This document shows positions 1 to 9,219 of a stretch of 64,000 nt of DNA, piece by piece. Position numbers and translations under genes: made by a program. The stretch is from Paenibacillus illinoisensis NBRC 15959. Lineage in GTDB: Bacteria; Bacillota; Bacilli; Paenibacillales; Paenibacillaceae. The first letter of the stretch is position 1. The number at the start of each line of letters is the position of its first letter. The notes beneath the pieces are model-generated. The model was not told the origin of the DNA. It saw only the letters and a list, made by a program, of their open reading frames with translations, and made no database searches. The stretch spans positions 372,001 to 436,000 of the forward strand of contig NZ_BIME01000003.1 in NCBI RefSeq assembly GCF_004000925.1. Direction: 5' to 3'.

Positions 1-321
1 TCTTGCCGAGCTTACCGGCTTCAGAACATAATCCAGTGCATGCAGTTCAAATGCTTCGACTGCATGATCGGCGTACGCTGTTACAAATATAATTCGAATG
101 TTGTTATCCAGCTGCTGTATATACTCAGCCGCTTCCAGTCCGTTCATTTCTGGCATGCCAATATCCAGAAACACCACATCGGCACGTTCTTTTGCCAGAA
201 AATCCAGTCCATCACGAGCTGTTGAAAAACACTGCACGGGTGTAATCCGTCCGTCCGACAATAACAGGCGCTCCAGGTGGAGCTGCGCCGGCTTCTCGTC
301 ATCGATTACAATGGCTCTCAC
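1..321 (-). CDS. Response regulator, receiver domain (partial, 3' end off window)
   Basis: The visible 107 codons are a CheY-like receiver: acidic pocket IDDEKP at the N-terminus, the phosphorylatable Asp in VVFLDIGMPEMNG, the Thr in FVTAY and the Lys in DYVLKPV. The start is GTG at 321, preceded by AGGAGG at 333-338. The gene lies 126 bases downstream of the large hybrid kinase on the same strand, which makes it the likely partner or co-transcribed output of that kinase. The output domain is outside the window. LytTR or BTAD outputs are common for this receiver subtype, but nothing here decides between them. Confidence 0.9.
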   Translation of the reverse strand, partial: MRAIVIDDEKPAQLHLERLLLSDGRITPVQCFSTARDGLDFLAKERADVVFLDIGMPEMNGLEAAEYIQQLDNNIRIIFVTAYADHAVEAFELHALDYVLKPVSSAR

Positions 322-447
322 TGTTCTTCCAGCCTCCTGCCCTTACTTATTCTTCTTCGTTCTATATCAAAGGAATTACAGAATAGACTTTATCAACTTA
401 TTAGTCTGTTAACCATTATGATCGGTATCGGCACAATTCTGGGATAA

Positions 448-3400
448 TTAACCTCTGGGCAGAGGAATACGGAAACGAATTTGCGTTCCTTTGCCCACAT
501 GGCTTTGAATATTCAATCCCTCGCCATATAAGGACATTAAACGCTGGTTGATATTTTGCAAGCCCACCCCTCCCGGTCCTTCCGTCCTTCCCGAATGAAC
601 CTGGGCCAAACGCTCCGGAGGGATGCCCACCCCATTATCTTCAACCTGAACGATGATACGATCATCCTCTCTGGCAATTTTCAGAGTCACGGTTCCACCC
701 GCAGCCCGCTCCATCACACCATGACGAATGGCATTTTCAACGAGTGGCTGAATGCTGAGAGGCGGAACATAGATCCGAACGTCCGGTTCCACTTCATAGT
801 TGACCACCAGCCGCTCTTCAAACCGGGCCTGTTCCAGATGTACATAGGACTCCACCAGCTCAAGTTCCTTGGTCAGCGGTACCAGCTGATCCCGGTTCTG
901 AAAGTCGAAGCTCCCACGCAGATAGTGACTCAGTTCGATCAATAAATCTGTAGCTTTGTCCGGGTTAACGGCACAAGTAGCGATAATGACATTAAGTGCG
1001 TTATATAAAAAGTGGGGCTTGATCTGTGCCTGCAAAAAAGCCATCTCTGTGCGAATGGCGCCTTGAACGGAGGCCCGCATTTCAATCAGGGTGCGGACCC
1101 TCGCACGAAGCTCCCCCGCATCCACCGGCTTGCTTAGGAAATCATTAGCACCAGCCTGGAAACCCAGCCTGATATCCTCAGGCAATCCACGCGCCGTCAG
1201 CATCAGGATCGGCAGTTCGGACAGGGAATTACGCTCACGCAGTTTGCGGCATAATTCAATTCCGGACATCTGCGGCATCATCCAATCGGTAATCACCAAG
1301 TCGATTCCCGGGTGTTGTTCTCGCATTTTCAATGCTGCAGCACCACTATCGGCAGAAATGACCCGGTATCGCTCTGTTGACAACAGATTGTACAATACCT
1401 GGAGATTTACCGGATCGTCATCCACAATCAGAATCGTATGCTCTGCTGCAGGGCCCTCTTCTGATTCATCGAGTTCTGTAGGAAGCCCTCCAGATGGATT
1501 AGCACGCTCGGCAGGCACGTAGCTCGCTGCAGTCGGTCTGGAAACCGTATGAAGCAGCGGCGTTTTGGCAACTGGCAGGGTGAAGTGAAAAATAGACCCC
1601 TGACCCGGTTCTGACTGGGCCCAGATCATGCCTCCGCCCAGCTCTACAAGTTTACGCGTAATACTGAGACCAAGCCCTGTCCCGCCGTTAATTCTTCCAC
1701 TTGTACCATTCTCCTGCTCATAGGACTGGAATATATCCTCCAGCTTCTCTGGAGCAATGCCAACCCCTGTATCCGCCACAGACATTCGAATTTGATCCCC
1801 CTGCACAATTGCATATAGCCGTATCTCGCCTTGCTGCGTGTACTTGTATGCATTGCCAATCAGATTATAGAGAATCTGCCGTAACCGATCCTCATCTGCT
1901 TCGACCAATGGCAGGGATGGAGGCCAGTCCTGTATTAACACAATAGGCTTATCCCCGAAGGTGAATCCCGAAACTTCAACCACGGTGCGGGCAACGGACT
2001 CCAGATCCACCGCTTCCCGCTTCAGCTCGATCTCACTATTCTTGAGCTTGGAGAAATCCAGAATGTCATTGACCAGCAGTGAAAGCCTCTTACCGGTAGA
2101 CGTGATCATGGACAGGTTTCTGGCCTGCTTCGGCGTCACAGCCCCTGCCGCTCCTTCCAGCATGGACTGGGCAATATTAATGATGCCATGCAGCGGGGTC
2201 CTCAGTTCATGCGACGTATTGGCCATGAATTCATCCTTCAGGTTATCGATCACAAGCAAGCGCTCGGATAATGCCTCAACTTCACGAAAGGACTGCGCGA
2301 ACCGGATCGCCGTAAGAATCATCTGAGCAAAAACAAATAACAATAGCTCATACAGGGCGAGAAAGGCCGTATCCTGCGTCGTGAATGCGCCGATGGTATA
2401 CAAAATAACAACCATGAGGATGGTCATCATGCTGATCAGCACATAATGGCTGTCATTGGGCCTCTTTTTCAACCAATAAAACATCGCTCGAAGAGTGTAT
2501 ACAATGACGCTAAGCGACACCATCAGCATTAGAGGCTCCAGTTGCGAGAATATTACCGGAGACAAGGTCAGGCCGATAGCGCATTGCAGAATCACCAGTG
2601 TAATTCCCAGACGTACGTACCATTTGTGAATTGCACCCGGAACAAGCGCATCCATATAGCGAAGCAAATAGTAATAGGCCAGTGCCGAACTTATTAATTG
2701 AAGCCTTAGAATTTCAGTATTCGGTAGAAACGGCACAAAGGTGCCCAGCAGTTTCTCCCCATGCGTCAGTGCATACATGGCTCCGGAGAGACTGAATAAG
2801 CCCAGGTATCGAAGCTCCTTCTCACTTCGGCGCAGCCTGAACAGCAGCAGGAAAAACGCCGCAGGGAGGATAAATCCGAAAAGGGTCATCAGATCCTTGA
2901 GCCAGTCCCACTGCTGGCTGTACAGAATGCTATGTTCATCTCCAAATAACAGTGAAGCTACAATTCCTCCGGAAGAGTATGTATAGTTGGAAACTTGAAT
3001 GATGATATCTGCACGGTCTCCCTCAATCGAGGTAAACCCGGTGAACGGCAAGTTGTACTGGAGATCCGTTTCCCTTGTTTCGCCAGGCAGTCCCTTGCCT
3101 CCGATCTCTTTGCCATCTATAAAAATACGGTGTGCCATACGAATATTCTTTGTACGAATGCCATAGTCATTCTTCTCGGAGCTGGGCCTGAGTTTGACAC
3201 GAAGGTGATATGTTCCGTAGCCATGAGCTTCACCCATCGTCTTATTCCACCTGGCCGGGACTTGAAGAGCTGCAGGTGGCCCAAGTGGTTTGCGTCCGGA
3301 CACATCAGCCTCAAAATCAACCGGGGTCAGTAATTGGTTCGGGTAGAAGTCCCAGACTCCGTCCAATGTGGCTGCACCCTTTTTGGTGAAATCCCATGTG

Positions 3401-3531
3401 GTCAAATCGATTAGGCCTTGTTTAACTACCGGATTCCCGCGTTCAGTTATAATACTCTGCACAATCCACCCCACAGGGAAGACAACAATACAAATGAAAC
3501 TAATCGTCAGCATAATCCAGTGTTTTTTCAT
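448..3531 (-). CDS. Hybrid sensor histidine kinase with 7TMR-DISM input and two kinase modules
   Basis: This 1027-residue membrane sensor has several modules in order. It begins with a signal-anchor helix (about 7-28), an extracytoplasmic jelly-roll-like DISMED2-type region (about 40-200) and a seven-helix block (about 210-420). A HisKA domain follows with the phospho-His in ANTSHELRTPLHG, then a HATPase with DTGVGIAP and GTGLGLSI. Next comes a receiver with LIVDDDP and the Asp in VITDWMMP. A second, LytS-type His_kinase module contains QIKPHFLYNAL, followed by a second HATPase with DNGVGIPPE. Start ATG at 3531 has an AGAAGGA site. The architecture suggests carbohydrate or small-ligand sensing and phosphotransfer to the downstream regulator at 1-321; the ligand is unknown. 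Confidence 0.93.
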   Translation of the reverse strand: MKKHWIMLTISFICIVVFPVGWIVQSIITERGNPVVKQGLIDLTTWDFTKKGAATLDGVWDFYPNQLLTPVDFEADVSGRKPLGPPAALQVPARWNKTMGEAHGYGTYHLRVKLRPSSEKNDYGIRTKNIRMAHRIFIDGKEIGGKGLPGETRETDLQYNLPFTGFTSIEGDRADIIIQVSNYTYSSGGIVASLLFGDEHSILYSQQWDWLKDLMTLFGFILPAAFFLLLFRLRRSEKELRYLGLFSLSGAMYALTHGEKLLGTFVPFLPNTEILRLQLISSALAYYYLLRYMDALVPGAIHKWYVRLGITLVILQCAIGLTLSPVIFSQLEPLMLMVSLSVIVYTLRAMFYWLKKRPNDSHYVLISMMTILMVVILYTIGAFTTQDTAFLALYELLLFVFAQMILTAIRFAQSFREVEALSERLLVIDNLKDEFMANTSHELRTPLHGIINIAQSMLEGAAGAVTPKQARNLSMITSTGKRLSLLVNDILDFSKLKNSEIELKREAVDLESVARTVVEVSGFTFGDKPIVLIQDWPPSLPLVEADEDRLRQILYNLIGNAYKYTQQGEIRLYAIVQGDQIRMSVADTGVGIAPEKLEDIFQSYEQENGTSGRINGGTGLGLSITRKLVELGGGMIWAQSEPGQGSIFHFTLPVAKTPLLHTVSRPTAASYVPAERANPSGGLPTELDESEEGPAAEHTILIVDDDPVNLQVLYNLLSTERYRVISADSGAAALKMREQHPGIDLVITDWMMPQMSGIELCRKLRERNSLSELPILMLTARGLPEDIRLGFQAGANDFLSKPVDAGELRARVRTLIEMRASVQGAIRTEMAFLQAQIKPHFLYNALNVIIATCAVNPDKATDLLIELSHYLRGSFDFQNRDQLVPLTKELELVESYVHLEQARFEERLVVNYEVEPDVRIYVPPLSIQPLVENAIRHGVMERAAGGTVTLKIAREDDRIIVQVEDNGVGIPPERLAQVHSGRTEGPGGVGLQNINQRLMSLYGEGLNIQSHVGKGTQIRFRIPLPRG

Positions 3532-3702
3532 CGATGAAATCCTTCTGACACGTGACGATAGGCGTCACTTTTTGTCGTTTTATCTTCATGATCCATGTTA
3601 CACGTTTCTGCTGCCCACGGAAATAGAAGGAAACTAAAAAGAATCACATTTTTTAAGGCGGTTCACCATCTCGGGTGAACTCTCCATTAAAAGCTCAAAA
3701 AA

Positions 3703-3761
3703 TAAAAAAAGGACTGCCAGCTGTTCAATCAGGAAATGACCCTGATCGCAACTGACAATCC
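3703..3761 (-). terminator. Intrinsic terminator after the SRPBCC gene
   Basis: Read on the minus strand, a 13-bp stem (arms 3711-3723 and 3749-3761, three G-U pairs) encloses a second stem, and a long T run follows. It starts 4 bases past the stop codon. A separate 7-bp hairpin, GTTCACC-atctcg-GGTGAAC, lies at 3661-3680 and has no assigned role. Confidence 0.8.
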
Positions 3762-3765
3762 TCTC

Positions 3766-4188
3766 TTACTCGCTTACAACCTGTGCCAGCTTCTGCACGA
3801 TGCCTGACCAGCCCTGCTCCATTCGCTCGCGCACGATGGCATGAGCCTGTCCAAATTCAGTCAGTTTATCGGCATCCCAACCGCTGTGAATCAACGTAAA
3901 TGCCGTACCTTCTTGCTGTTCCTGTAGTTCGAAGGTAAGTGCCCAATCCTTGCCCCATTGAAAGGATAGCTTATGAAGCGGCTGAACTTCCGTAACCCGG
4001 CATGGTGATTTGCCAAAAGGGCCAGCCTCCAGCACGAATTCATGTCCTTCCACCGGCTCCAGATTACTTGGCATAAACCAGGCTTCCATGCCTTCTGCTG
4101 TTGAGACGGTCTCCCATACCTTTTCCAGCGGTGCATGAAGTACCAATTGCTGCCGAATGTCCGGCAGTGCGCTCGATGATGATGTCAT
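3766..4188 (-). CDS. SRPBCC / AHSA1-like domain protein
   Basis: The 140-residue protein reads as a START-like SRPBCC fold of the AHSA1 (activator of Hsp90 ATPase homologue) group. It has the N-terminal pattern LHAPLEKVWETVSTAEGMEAWFMP and a C-terminal amphipathic helix ending GWSGIVQKLAQVV. Such proteins bind hydrophobic ligands in a cavity and are often stress-linked; no specific ligand can be read here. ATG at 4188 is preferred over ATG at 4194 because GGAGG (4197-4201) lies 8 bases from it and only 2 bases from the other. The gene is monocistronic, with its own promoter and terminator. Confidence 0.85.
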   Translation of the reverse strand: MTSSSSALPDIRQQLVLHAPLEKVWETVSTAEGMEAWFMPSNLEPVEGHEFVLEAGPFGKSPCRVTEVQPLHKLSFQWGKDWALTFELQEQQEGTAFTLIHSGWDADKLTEFGQAHAIVRERMEQGWSGIVQKLAQVVSE

Positions 4189-4218
4189 AACCATCGCCTC
4201 CTTTAATAGATATTACTC

Positions 4219-4247
4219 ATTGTTCGGGATATGAAGATAGGTGTCAA
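4219..4247 (-). promoter_or_regulatory. Candidate sigma-A promoter of the SRPBCC gene
   Basis: On the minus strand a perfect TTGACA (4242-4247) and AACAAT (4219-4224) are separated by 17 bases. The hexamers sit about 30-60 bases upstream of the start codon. Confidence 0.45.
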
Positions 4248-4393
4248 ATGAATTCAATTAACAACCGAATCTAGCATTGGATCTCCTCTTAAACGAACCT
4301 CATCTTGAAACGCATATATAAAAGATGTGTAACTCCCGTCTTAGTCTGCACTGAACGATGGAATCCCAACCGTCACCGATTGGCTATCAAAAT

Positions 4394-4438
4394 GCAAAAT
4401 CAGGCCGCAGCTAAGGTTCACCCTTGCCGCGGCCTGTC
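4394..4438 (-). terminator. Terminator after namA
   Basis: On the minus strand, CAGGCCGC pairs with GCGGCCTG around an inner loop, followed by ATTTTGCATTTTG. It lies 30 bases past the namA stop. Confidence 0.75.
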
Positions 4439-4467
4439 TTACGAGCTGATATATGTTTTAGATAAAA

Positions 4468-5502
4468 TTAATAACCGCGGGAATATTGCTCCGCAATCGC
4501 TGCCTTATCCTTGCTGACACCAAGCTCCAGAGCCGCATGGTTAGCCCAGTACGGATCGCGCAGCATGCCTCTGCCCACTGCAACCAGATCGGCATCGCCG
4601 TTGCCAATAACGGCTTGAGCGAGAGCTGCATCATCCAGCAGCCCTACTGCAATCACCGGAACATTCAGTTCTTCGCGGAAACGACGGGCAAATGGAACTT
4701 GATAACCTGGGTAGTTACCCGGCTTCCGTTGTCCTGCAGGTCCTTCTCCGCCAGAGCTGATGTGGAATATGTCTACCCCTGCTGCCTGATAGGCACGAGC
4801 CATATCCAAGGTGTGCTCAATATCGTAGCCGCCATCAGCGTATTCAACTGCAGATATGCGCATGATGAGCGGCATGTCTTCCGGCATTTCCTTTTTCACT
4901 GCACGAATAATCTCGACGCCGAATCGAGCCAGATCCTGTCCATATACATCCTCACGATGATTCATCAGCTTGGAATGGAACTGGTGAATGAGATATCCGT
5001 GTGCTCCGTGCAGCTCAATGGCATCCACTCCAGCCTGCACTGCGCGGCGAACACCGTCCGCAAATTTCTGAACCATAGCTTCTACTTCTTCGGTAGTCAA
5101 CGCACGAGGCTCCCTAAAGTCTTCACCCGGGAAAGTGACCACGGATGGAGCTACCGGCTGCTCTGCATCCTCCGCTTTTCGCCCAGCATGTGCAATTTGA
5201 ATCGCCACTTTCGAGCCATGGGCATGCATGCCATCCACCAGCTTGGCAAAAGCCGGAATGTGCTCGTCCGACCAGATGCCCAGGTCGTTATCGGTAATAC
5301 GGCCATCCGGTTCAACGTCTGTCATTTCGATAACAATCAGACCTGCACCCCCAACCGCACGACTTACATAGTGAACCTGATGCCAATCATTCGGGATACC
5401 ATCCTTGGCCGTTACCGAGTACTGGCACATTGGCGCCATAACTACACGGTTATTCAGTTGAAGCCCCTTGAACTGATAGGGGGAAAATAATTTCTCTGAC
5501 AT
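4468..5502 (-). CDS. namA: NADPH-dependent ene-reductase NamA (YqjM family, old yellow enzyme)
   Basis: The 344-residue FMN enzyme of the old-yellow-enzyme family reduces activated C=C bonds of enals, enones and nitro compounds with NADPH in the cytosol. Visible landmarks are the N-terminal LFSPYQFKGLQLNNRVVMAPMCQYS (with the YqjM-type Cys near residue 26), the substrate-binding ELHGAHGYLIHQF segment and the C-terminal AVGRGMLRDPYW. Its length matches B. subtilis YqjM (338). ATG at 5502 is chosen because AGGAG is 9 bases upstream; the in-frame codons above it lack a site. Upstream lies an operator-like sequence shared with the HxlR-MFS locus at 43 kb, which fits electrophile-responsive control. 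Confidence 0.93.
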   Translation of the reverse strand: MSEKLFSPYQFKGLQLNNRVVMAPMCQYSVTAKDGIPNDWHQVHYVSRAVGGAGLIVIEMTDVEPDGRITDNDLGIWSDEHIPAFAKLVDGMHAHGSKVAIQIAHAGRKAEDAEQPVAPSVVTFPGEDFREPRALTTEEVEAMVQKFADGVRRAVQAGVDAIELHGAHGYLIHQFHSKLMNHREDVYGQDLARFGVEIIRAVKKEMPEDMPLIMRISAVEYADGGYDIEHTLDMARAYQAAGVDIFHISSGGEGPAGQRKPGNYPGYQVPFARRFREELNVPVIAVGLLDDAALAQAVIGNGDADLVAVGRGMLRDPYWANHAALELGVSKDKAAIAEQYSRGY

Positions 5503-5621
5503 ATGGTTACATCTCCTATTCAATATATTGATATATGTTGAGGCAATCGCTTGTTTTTCAACATGAAAAACAGTTACCCAATCTTGTCAGTCTTTTCTCA
5601 TCAATCCGACGACCATTCTCT

Positions 5622-5649
5622 ATTATGAAGCAGCCTCCCCTGAATGCAA
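5622..5649 (-). promoter_or_regulatory. Candidate promoter of namA
   Basis: TTGCAT (5644-5649) and CATAAT (5622-5627) on the minus strand are separated by 16 bases. The -35 element directly abuts the operator-like sequence at 5651-5668. Confidence 0.5.
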
Positions 5650-5650
5650 G

Positions 5651-5668
5651 TACGTACATTTTTGTGCC
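5651..5668 (-). promoter_or_regulatory. HxlR-type operator-like site upstream of namA
   Basis: Read on the minus strand it is GGCACAAAAATGTACGTA. This matches 16 of 18 bases of GGCACCAAAAAGTACGTA between the HxlR gene and the MFS gene at 42961-42978. A GGTACTAT segment also follows the pattern GGTACTAA seen there. The shared sequence suggests that both promoters are read by the same HxlR-family repressor. Confidence 0.5.
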
Positions 5669-5819
5669 ATAGTACCCTTTTTTATACCTATAACTACTCC
5701 GCGGCACTTTCAGCCCCTACACGAAGTTGATCCAAAACATGATATGATACTTTCATACACAGAAGATAATATACCCAACCTATAATATAAGTTGTATCTA
5801 ACCCTTAGACGAAAACGGA

Positions 5820-5931
5820 GAGGGCAGAAACAACCTGTAGAAGCGAAGCGCTCGCCTTTATAACCGGATTTTCACCTTTATATTTAATCAAAAAATCTGG
5901 GGATAACTGCGATCAGAGGGTTGTTCTGACC
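5820..5931. repeat. Imperfect long inverted repeat / structured element upstream of pepT
   Basis: The left part (GGCAGAAACAACCT at 5823, TTATAACCGGATTTT near 5859) is mirrored by the right part (AGGGTTGTTCTGACCT ending 5931, AAAATCTGGGGATAA near 5892). A small side hairpin, GCGAAGCGCTCGC, interrupts the left arm. The fold would be a three-way junction about 110 bases long. It sits 60 bases before pepT in the 490-base gap 5503-5994, which otherwise holds only the namA control region. It could be a leader RNA or a dispersed intergenic repeat. Confidence 0.5.
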
Positions 5932-5994
5932 TCGTAGTGATTCGTTCCAAGATTAGTGATAACTTATATATCAACCCAAACTGAAGGAGCGATG

Positions 5995-7236
5995 ATGGTG
6001 AAAGATATTTTAATCGAGCGACTGACAACGTATGCTCAAATGGATACTCAATCCGATGAAAACAGTGAAACCTGCCCCTCCACACCGGGCCAACTCGCCT
6101 TGGGCGAATACCTTGTAGGGGAATGCAAAGCCATTGGTTTACAGGACGTAACGATGGATGAGAATGGCTATGTCATGGCTACTCTGCCATCCAACACTGA
6201 CAAAGAGGTTCCCGTAATTGGCTTCCTGGCTCACTTGGATACAGCGACAGACTTCACTGGCAAAAATGTAGAGCCACAGGTCATCGACCAGTATGATGGT
6301 CAGGATATCGTGTTGAACCAGGCGCTGGATGTGGTACTGTCTACCACTGACTTCCCCGAACTGCGTGAATACAAGGGCCACACCCTCATGACAACAGATG
6401 GGACAACCTTGCTGGGTGCGGACAACAAGGCAGGTATTGCTGAAATCATGACGGCAATGGCCTATCTGATCGATCACCCGGAGATCAAACACGGAAAGAT
6501 CAGGGTTGCCTTCACTCCCGACGAAGAGATTGGACGCGGACCGCATAAGTTCGACGTGCCTGCTTTTGGAGCCAAGTATGCCTACACGGTAGATGGCGGA
6601 CCACTGGGAGAGCTTGAATATGAGAGCTTCAATGCGGCTGCAGCCAAAATTACAGTCAAAGGTACGAATGTTCACCCTGGAACCGCGAAAAACAAAATGG
6701 TCAATTCGGCCAAAATCGCCATGGAATTCAACCGCCGTCTGCCTGCGGAAGAAGCTCCCGAATTCACGGAGGGGTATGAAGGATTCTACCATCTTATATC
6801 CATTGAAGGCGATGTTGAGCAAACGCAGCTCAGCTATATCATTCGTGATTTTGACCGGGCGAAGTTCGAAGAGCGCAAAGCCTATGTAATGAAGGTTGCG
6901 GAAGAACTCCAAGGCAAGTATGGCGAGAAGAGCATCACCGTTCAGCTGAATGATCAATATTACAATATGCGTGAGAAGATCGAACCTGTGCGCCAAATTG
7001 TTGATATTGCGCATGAAGCCATGACTCGTCTGGACATTGAGCCCGTTATTCGCCCCATCCGCGGAGGAACTGACGGTTCCCAGCTCTCGTATATGGGCAT
7101 GCCTACACCAAATATCTTCACAGGCGGCGAAAACTACCACGGCAAATTTGAATATGTTTCGGTTGATAACATGGTGAAAGCCACTCAGGTTATCGTGGGG
7201 ATCGCTCAATTATTTGAAGAACGCGGCGACATTTAA
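5995..7236 (+). CDS. pepT: Peptidase T (tripeptide aminopeptidase)
   Basis: This 413-residue M20 metallopeptidase removes the N-terminal residue of tripeptides in the cytosol using two zinc ions. The zinc ligands are recognisable: GFLAHLDTA (His, Asp), [13 protein letters not shown] (bridging Asp), TPDEEIGRG (catalytic Glu-Glu), YTVDGG and the C-terminal [14 protein letters not shown]. subtilis PepT has 410 residues. GAAGGAG at 5983-5989 precedes ATG ATG GTG; the second ATG (5995, 5-base spacing) is chosen, and GTG at 5998 is an alternative. It is monocistronic and ends at a strong hairpin. Confidence 0.95.
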   Translation: MVKDILIERLTTYAQMDTQSDENSETCPSTPGQLALGEYLVGECKAIGLQDVTMDENGYVMATLPSNTDKEVPVIGFLAHLDTATDFTGKNVEPQVIDQYDGQDIVLNQALDVVLSTTDFPELREYKGHTLMTTDGTTLLGADNKAGIAEIMTAMAYLIDHPEIKHGKIRVAFTPDEEIGRGPHKFDVPAFGAKYAYTVDGGPLGELEYESFNAAAAKITVKGTNVHPGTAKNKMVNSAKIAMEFNRRLPAEEAPEFTEGYEGFYHLISIEGDVEQTQLSYIIRDFDRAKFEERKAYVMKVAEELQGKYGEKSITVQLNDQYYNMREKIEPVRQIVDIAHEAMTRLDIEPVIRPIRGGTDGSQLSYMGMPTPNIFTGGENYHGKFEYVSVDNMVKATQVIVGIAQLFEERGDI

Positions 7237-7270
7237 TCATCGCACCGTCCATGGATTACACTGTTTAGTA

Positions 7271-7311
7271 GCAAAGAGCACCCATTGCTTGAAGCATAGG
7301 GTGCTCTTTGC
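7271..7311. terminator. Hairpin terminator between convergent pepT and the Crp/Fnr-like gene
   Basis: GCAAAGAGCACCC (7271-7283) pairs perfectly with 7299-7311. The loop contains a second short stem. The T tract is weak, but the position between convergent genes supports two-way termination. Confidence 0.7.
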
Positions 7312-7347
7312 GCTACATTTGAGACTTTCACGTCCATGGGACCGATC

Positions 7348-8040
7348 TCATTCATACATGTTCCCTCCGGCAATCTCGCGCAGTTCCTCCAGATGGCAGA
7401 TGACAATCTTGCGCTGTTCCTTACGGATAATCTGCCGATCACAGAGGTCATGAATTACCCGGTTCAGATGTCGGTAGCTCGTCCCCAGCATATCTGCCAG
7501 CTCTGTCAGCTTGGACGTTTGGATCTCTTCCGTCACCTGCTCGCCCTGTTCCATCGTTGACAACAGATAGCTGGCAAACCTGCTTTCCACCGGGTACAGC
7601 AGATTCAGGCTTGATAAATTGGAGAACGTATACAGTTTATGGGTCACATGACTAAGCATGAAATGAAGGAATCTCGGATTATCTGCATACGTGTTTTGAA
7701 GGTAACGGTAGCTAACGCCCAGCAGCAGACTTTTGTTGACAGATTCAACTGTATTCTTGGCTTCCTTTCCATTGACCAGCTCCAGATCGCCTACGAGGGC
7801 TGGCGGCGTGCTGAAACGGAGCAGCAGTGACTTGCCGTTTGGCAGTGTCGTATAAATCTTCAGTTTGCCTTCAACAAGAAAATAGAACCGTTCCGGCCGT
7901 TCTCCCTTCGCACATATAATTTCACCTTTGGACGCTTCCAGTAGTCTTAATTCCGCAAGTGCAGGCTCATCCAGCACCTGATCCAAGCCATGTTCCCGTG
8001 CCAGCTGACGCATTCGCCCAAAATCCATGATTTCTCTCAT
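7348..8040 (-). CDS. Crp/Fnr-family transcriptional regulator (YeiL-like)
   Basis: The 230-residue protein carries a cyclic-nucleotide-binding-type beta-roll at about 25-130 (GEIICAKGERPERFYFLVEGKLKIY, then LLLRFSTPPALVGDLEL). A long dimer helix and a C-terminal HTH follow (TSKLTELADMLGTSYRHLNRVIHDLCDRQII). There is no N-terminal Cys cluster, so it is not an FNR-type iron-sulphur sensor; the effector is unknown. The start is uncertain: ATG 8040 lacks a clear site, and an in-frame ATG four codons later is possible. A perfect 12-base palindrome lies 40 bases upstream and may be its own operator. Confidence 0.85.
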   Translation of the reverse strand: MREIMDFGRMRQLAREHGLDQVLDEPALAELRLLEASKGEIICAKGERPERFYFLVEGKLKIYTTLPNGKSLLLRFSTPPALVGDLELVNGKEAKNTVESVNKSLLLGVSYRYLQNTYADNPRFLHFMLSHVTHKLYTFSNLSSLNLLYPVESRFASYLLSTMEQGEQVTEEIQTSKLTELADMLGTSYRHLNRVIHDLCDRQIIRKEQRKIVICHLEELREIAGGNMYE

Positions 8041-8079
8041 TCCCGGTAACCCCCACCCAAGTATTTAACGTATAGAAAT

Positions 8080-8091
8080 GGACATATGTCC
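8080..8091. promoter_or_regulatory. Perfect palindrome upstream of the Crp/Fnr-like gene
   Basis: GGACATATGTCC is a perfect 12-base dyad. It is 40 bases from the regulator start and lies in the divergent region shared with the chemoreceptor gene. It is a candidate operator for a dimeric regulator. Confidence 0.35.
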
Positions 8092-8327
8092 CAATTTCGG
8101 CATCAGACGGCTCAAATATCCTGATATAAAAATAGTTACAACTAGCACTTATATCCAGTAAATCATTTTACATGGGAAAATTCTCAGATTTCGTCCGTAA
8201 TTCGTCATCATTTTATTTCAAAATGGAGTTAATGATAGCGCAATCTTATCCGATGATAATTAAAGCATTATGTACGTTTTATGAATTTAATCGCAAATTA
8301 GGAATAATGAAAGGATGGTTCGACCCC

Positions 8328-9170
8328 ATGAATGTTGTAGATGCACTTCTGAAAGTTATGCCTTATATTAGCCTGATTCTTAGAGAACCAGCCGGATTGA
8401 CCGTGTATGATCATGAGAAAGTATTGTACGCAGTCCCCACTGAGAGATTCAATCTCGGTTTTCAAAAAGGAGAGCCACTGCTGGATGATTATAAAAACTT
8501 TACAGCTCTGACCAACGGGCGCGAACCTTCGCTCACCAAACTGCCCGCAGAAGTCTACGGAATAGAGCTGGATATTTTGAACATTCCTATCTTTGATGAC
8601 AATAATGAAGTTGTCGCCATTTTCTGCATATCTTACGATCAATCCAATCAGAATCAGCTAGAAGCCATTATACAAGAAAATCAAACCATTAATAGCAACC
8701 TGGTGGAGATGGTTCAGCATGTGGCAGCTCATGCCGAGGAATTGCAGGCGACCAGTGAACAAATTCTGGAGAACACACGCCTTGCAGTCCAAAACTCCGC
8801 TCAAATCAATAAGGTTGCCGGATTCATCCGGGAAGTCTCCGAACAAACCAATCTGCTCGGCCTCAATGCCGCTATTGAAGCAGCACGTGTAGGTGAGGCT
8901 GGTGCAGGCTTTGGCGTTGTTGCTTCCGAAGTGCGCAAGCTCTCCGTGGACGCCAAACAGGCCACAACCGATATTGATGCAAGTCTGAAAGACGTCCAAC
9001 AGGTCATTAAACAGATGGAAGTGGAAGTTTCACAGATTGCTGCCTCTTCCCAGGAACAAGCTACCCTTGTATCCTCCTTCACCGATGTCATTGAGAAACT
9101 GAATGAAACAGGTAACCGCATGAAGATGCTGGCGGATCAACTGATCAGTTACTCTGTTCATACAAAGTAA
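8328..9170 (+). CDS. Soluble methyl-accepting chemotaxis protein (YfmS-like)
   Basis: The 280-residue protein has no membrane segment. Residues 1-110 look like a small cytosolic sensor domain ([20 protein letters not shown], then [26 protein letters not shown]). The rest is a coiled-coil MCP signalling hairpin with the conserved tip [24 protein letters not shown], which contacts CheA and CheW. Size and layout match B. subtilis YfmS (286). ATG at 8328 is chosen because AAAGGA lies 12 bases upstream; the open frame extends to 8172, but that stretch is AT-rich, unlike the family and without a binding site. Confidence 0.85.
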   Translation: MNVVDALLKVMPYISLILREPAGLTVYDHEKVLYAVPTERFNLGFQKGEPLLDDYKNFTALTNGREPSLTKLPAEVYGIELDILNIPIFDDNNEVVAIFCISYDQSNQNQLEAIIQENQTINSNLVEMVQHVAAHAEELQATSEQILENTRLAVQNSAQINKVAGFIREVSEQTNLLGLNAAIEAARVGEAGAGFGVVASEVRKLSVDAKQATTDIDASLKDVQQVIKQMEVEVSQIAASSQEQATLVSSFTDVIEKLNETGNRMKMLADQLISYSVHTK

Positions 9171-9219
9171 AAATGGTATCCTGAGCGATCAATAAGTACT
9201 AAAAATATATCGAATAATG

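Noticed and set aside
4486..5490. 334-codon open frame opposite namA
   Set aside because: Cysteine- and histidine-rich shadow of a highly conserved gene, with no binding site and no family resemblance.
6139..7209. 356-codon open frame opposite pepT
   Set aside because: Antisense shadow of peptidase T; composition is unlike a protein and no start signal is present.
8172..8327. N-terminal extension of the soluble chemoreceptor
   Set aside because: AT-rich, no good ribosome site and longer than the YfmS family; kept only as an alternative.
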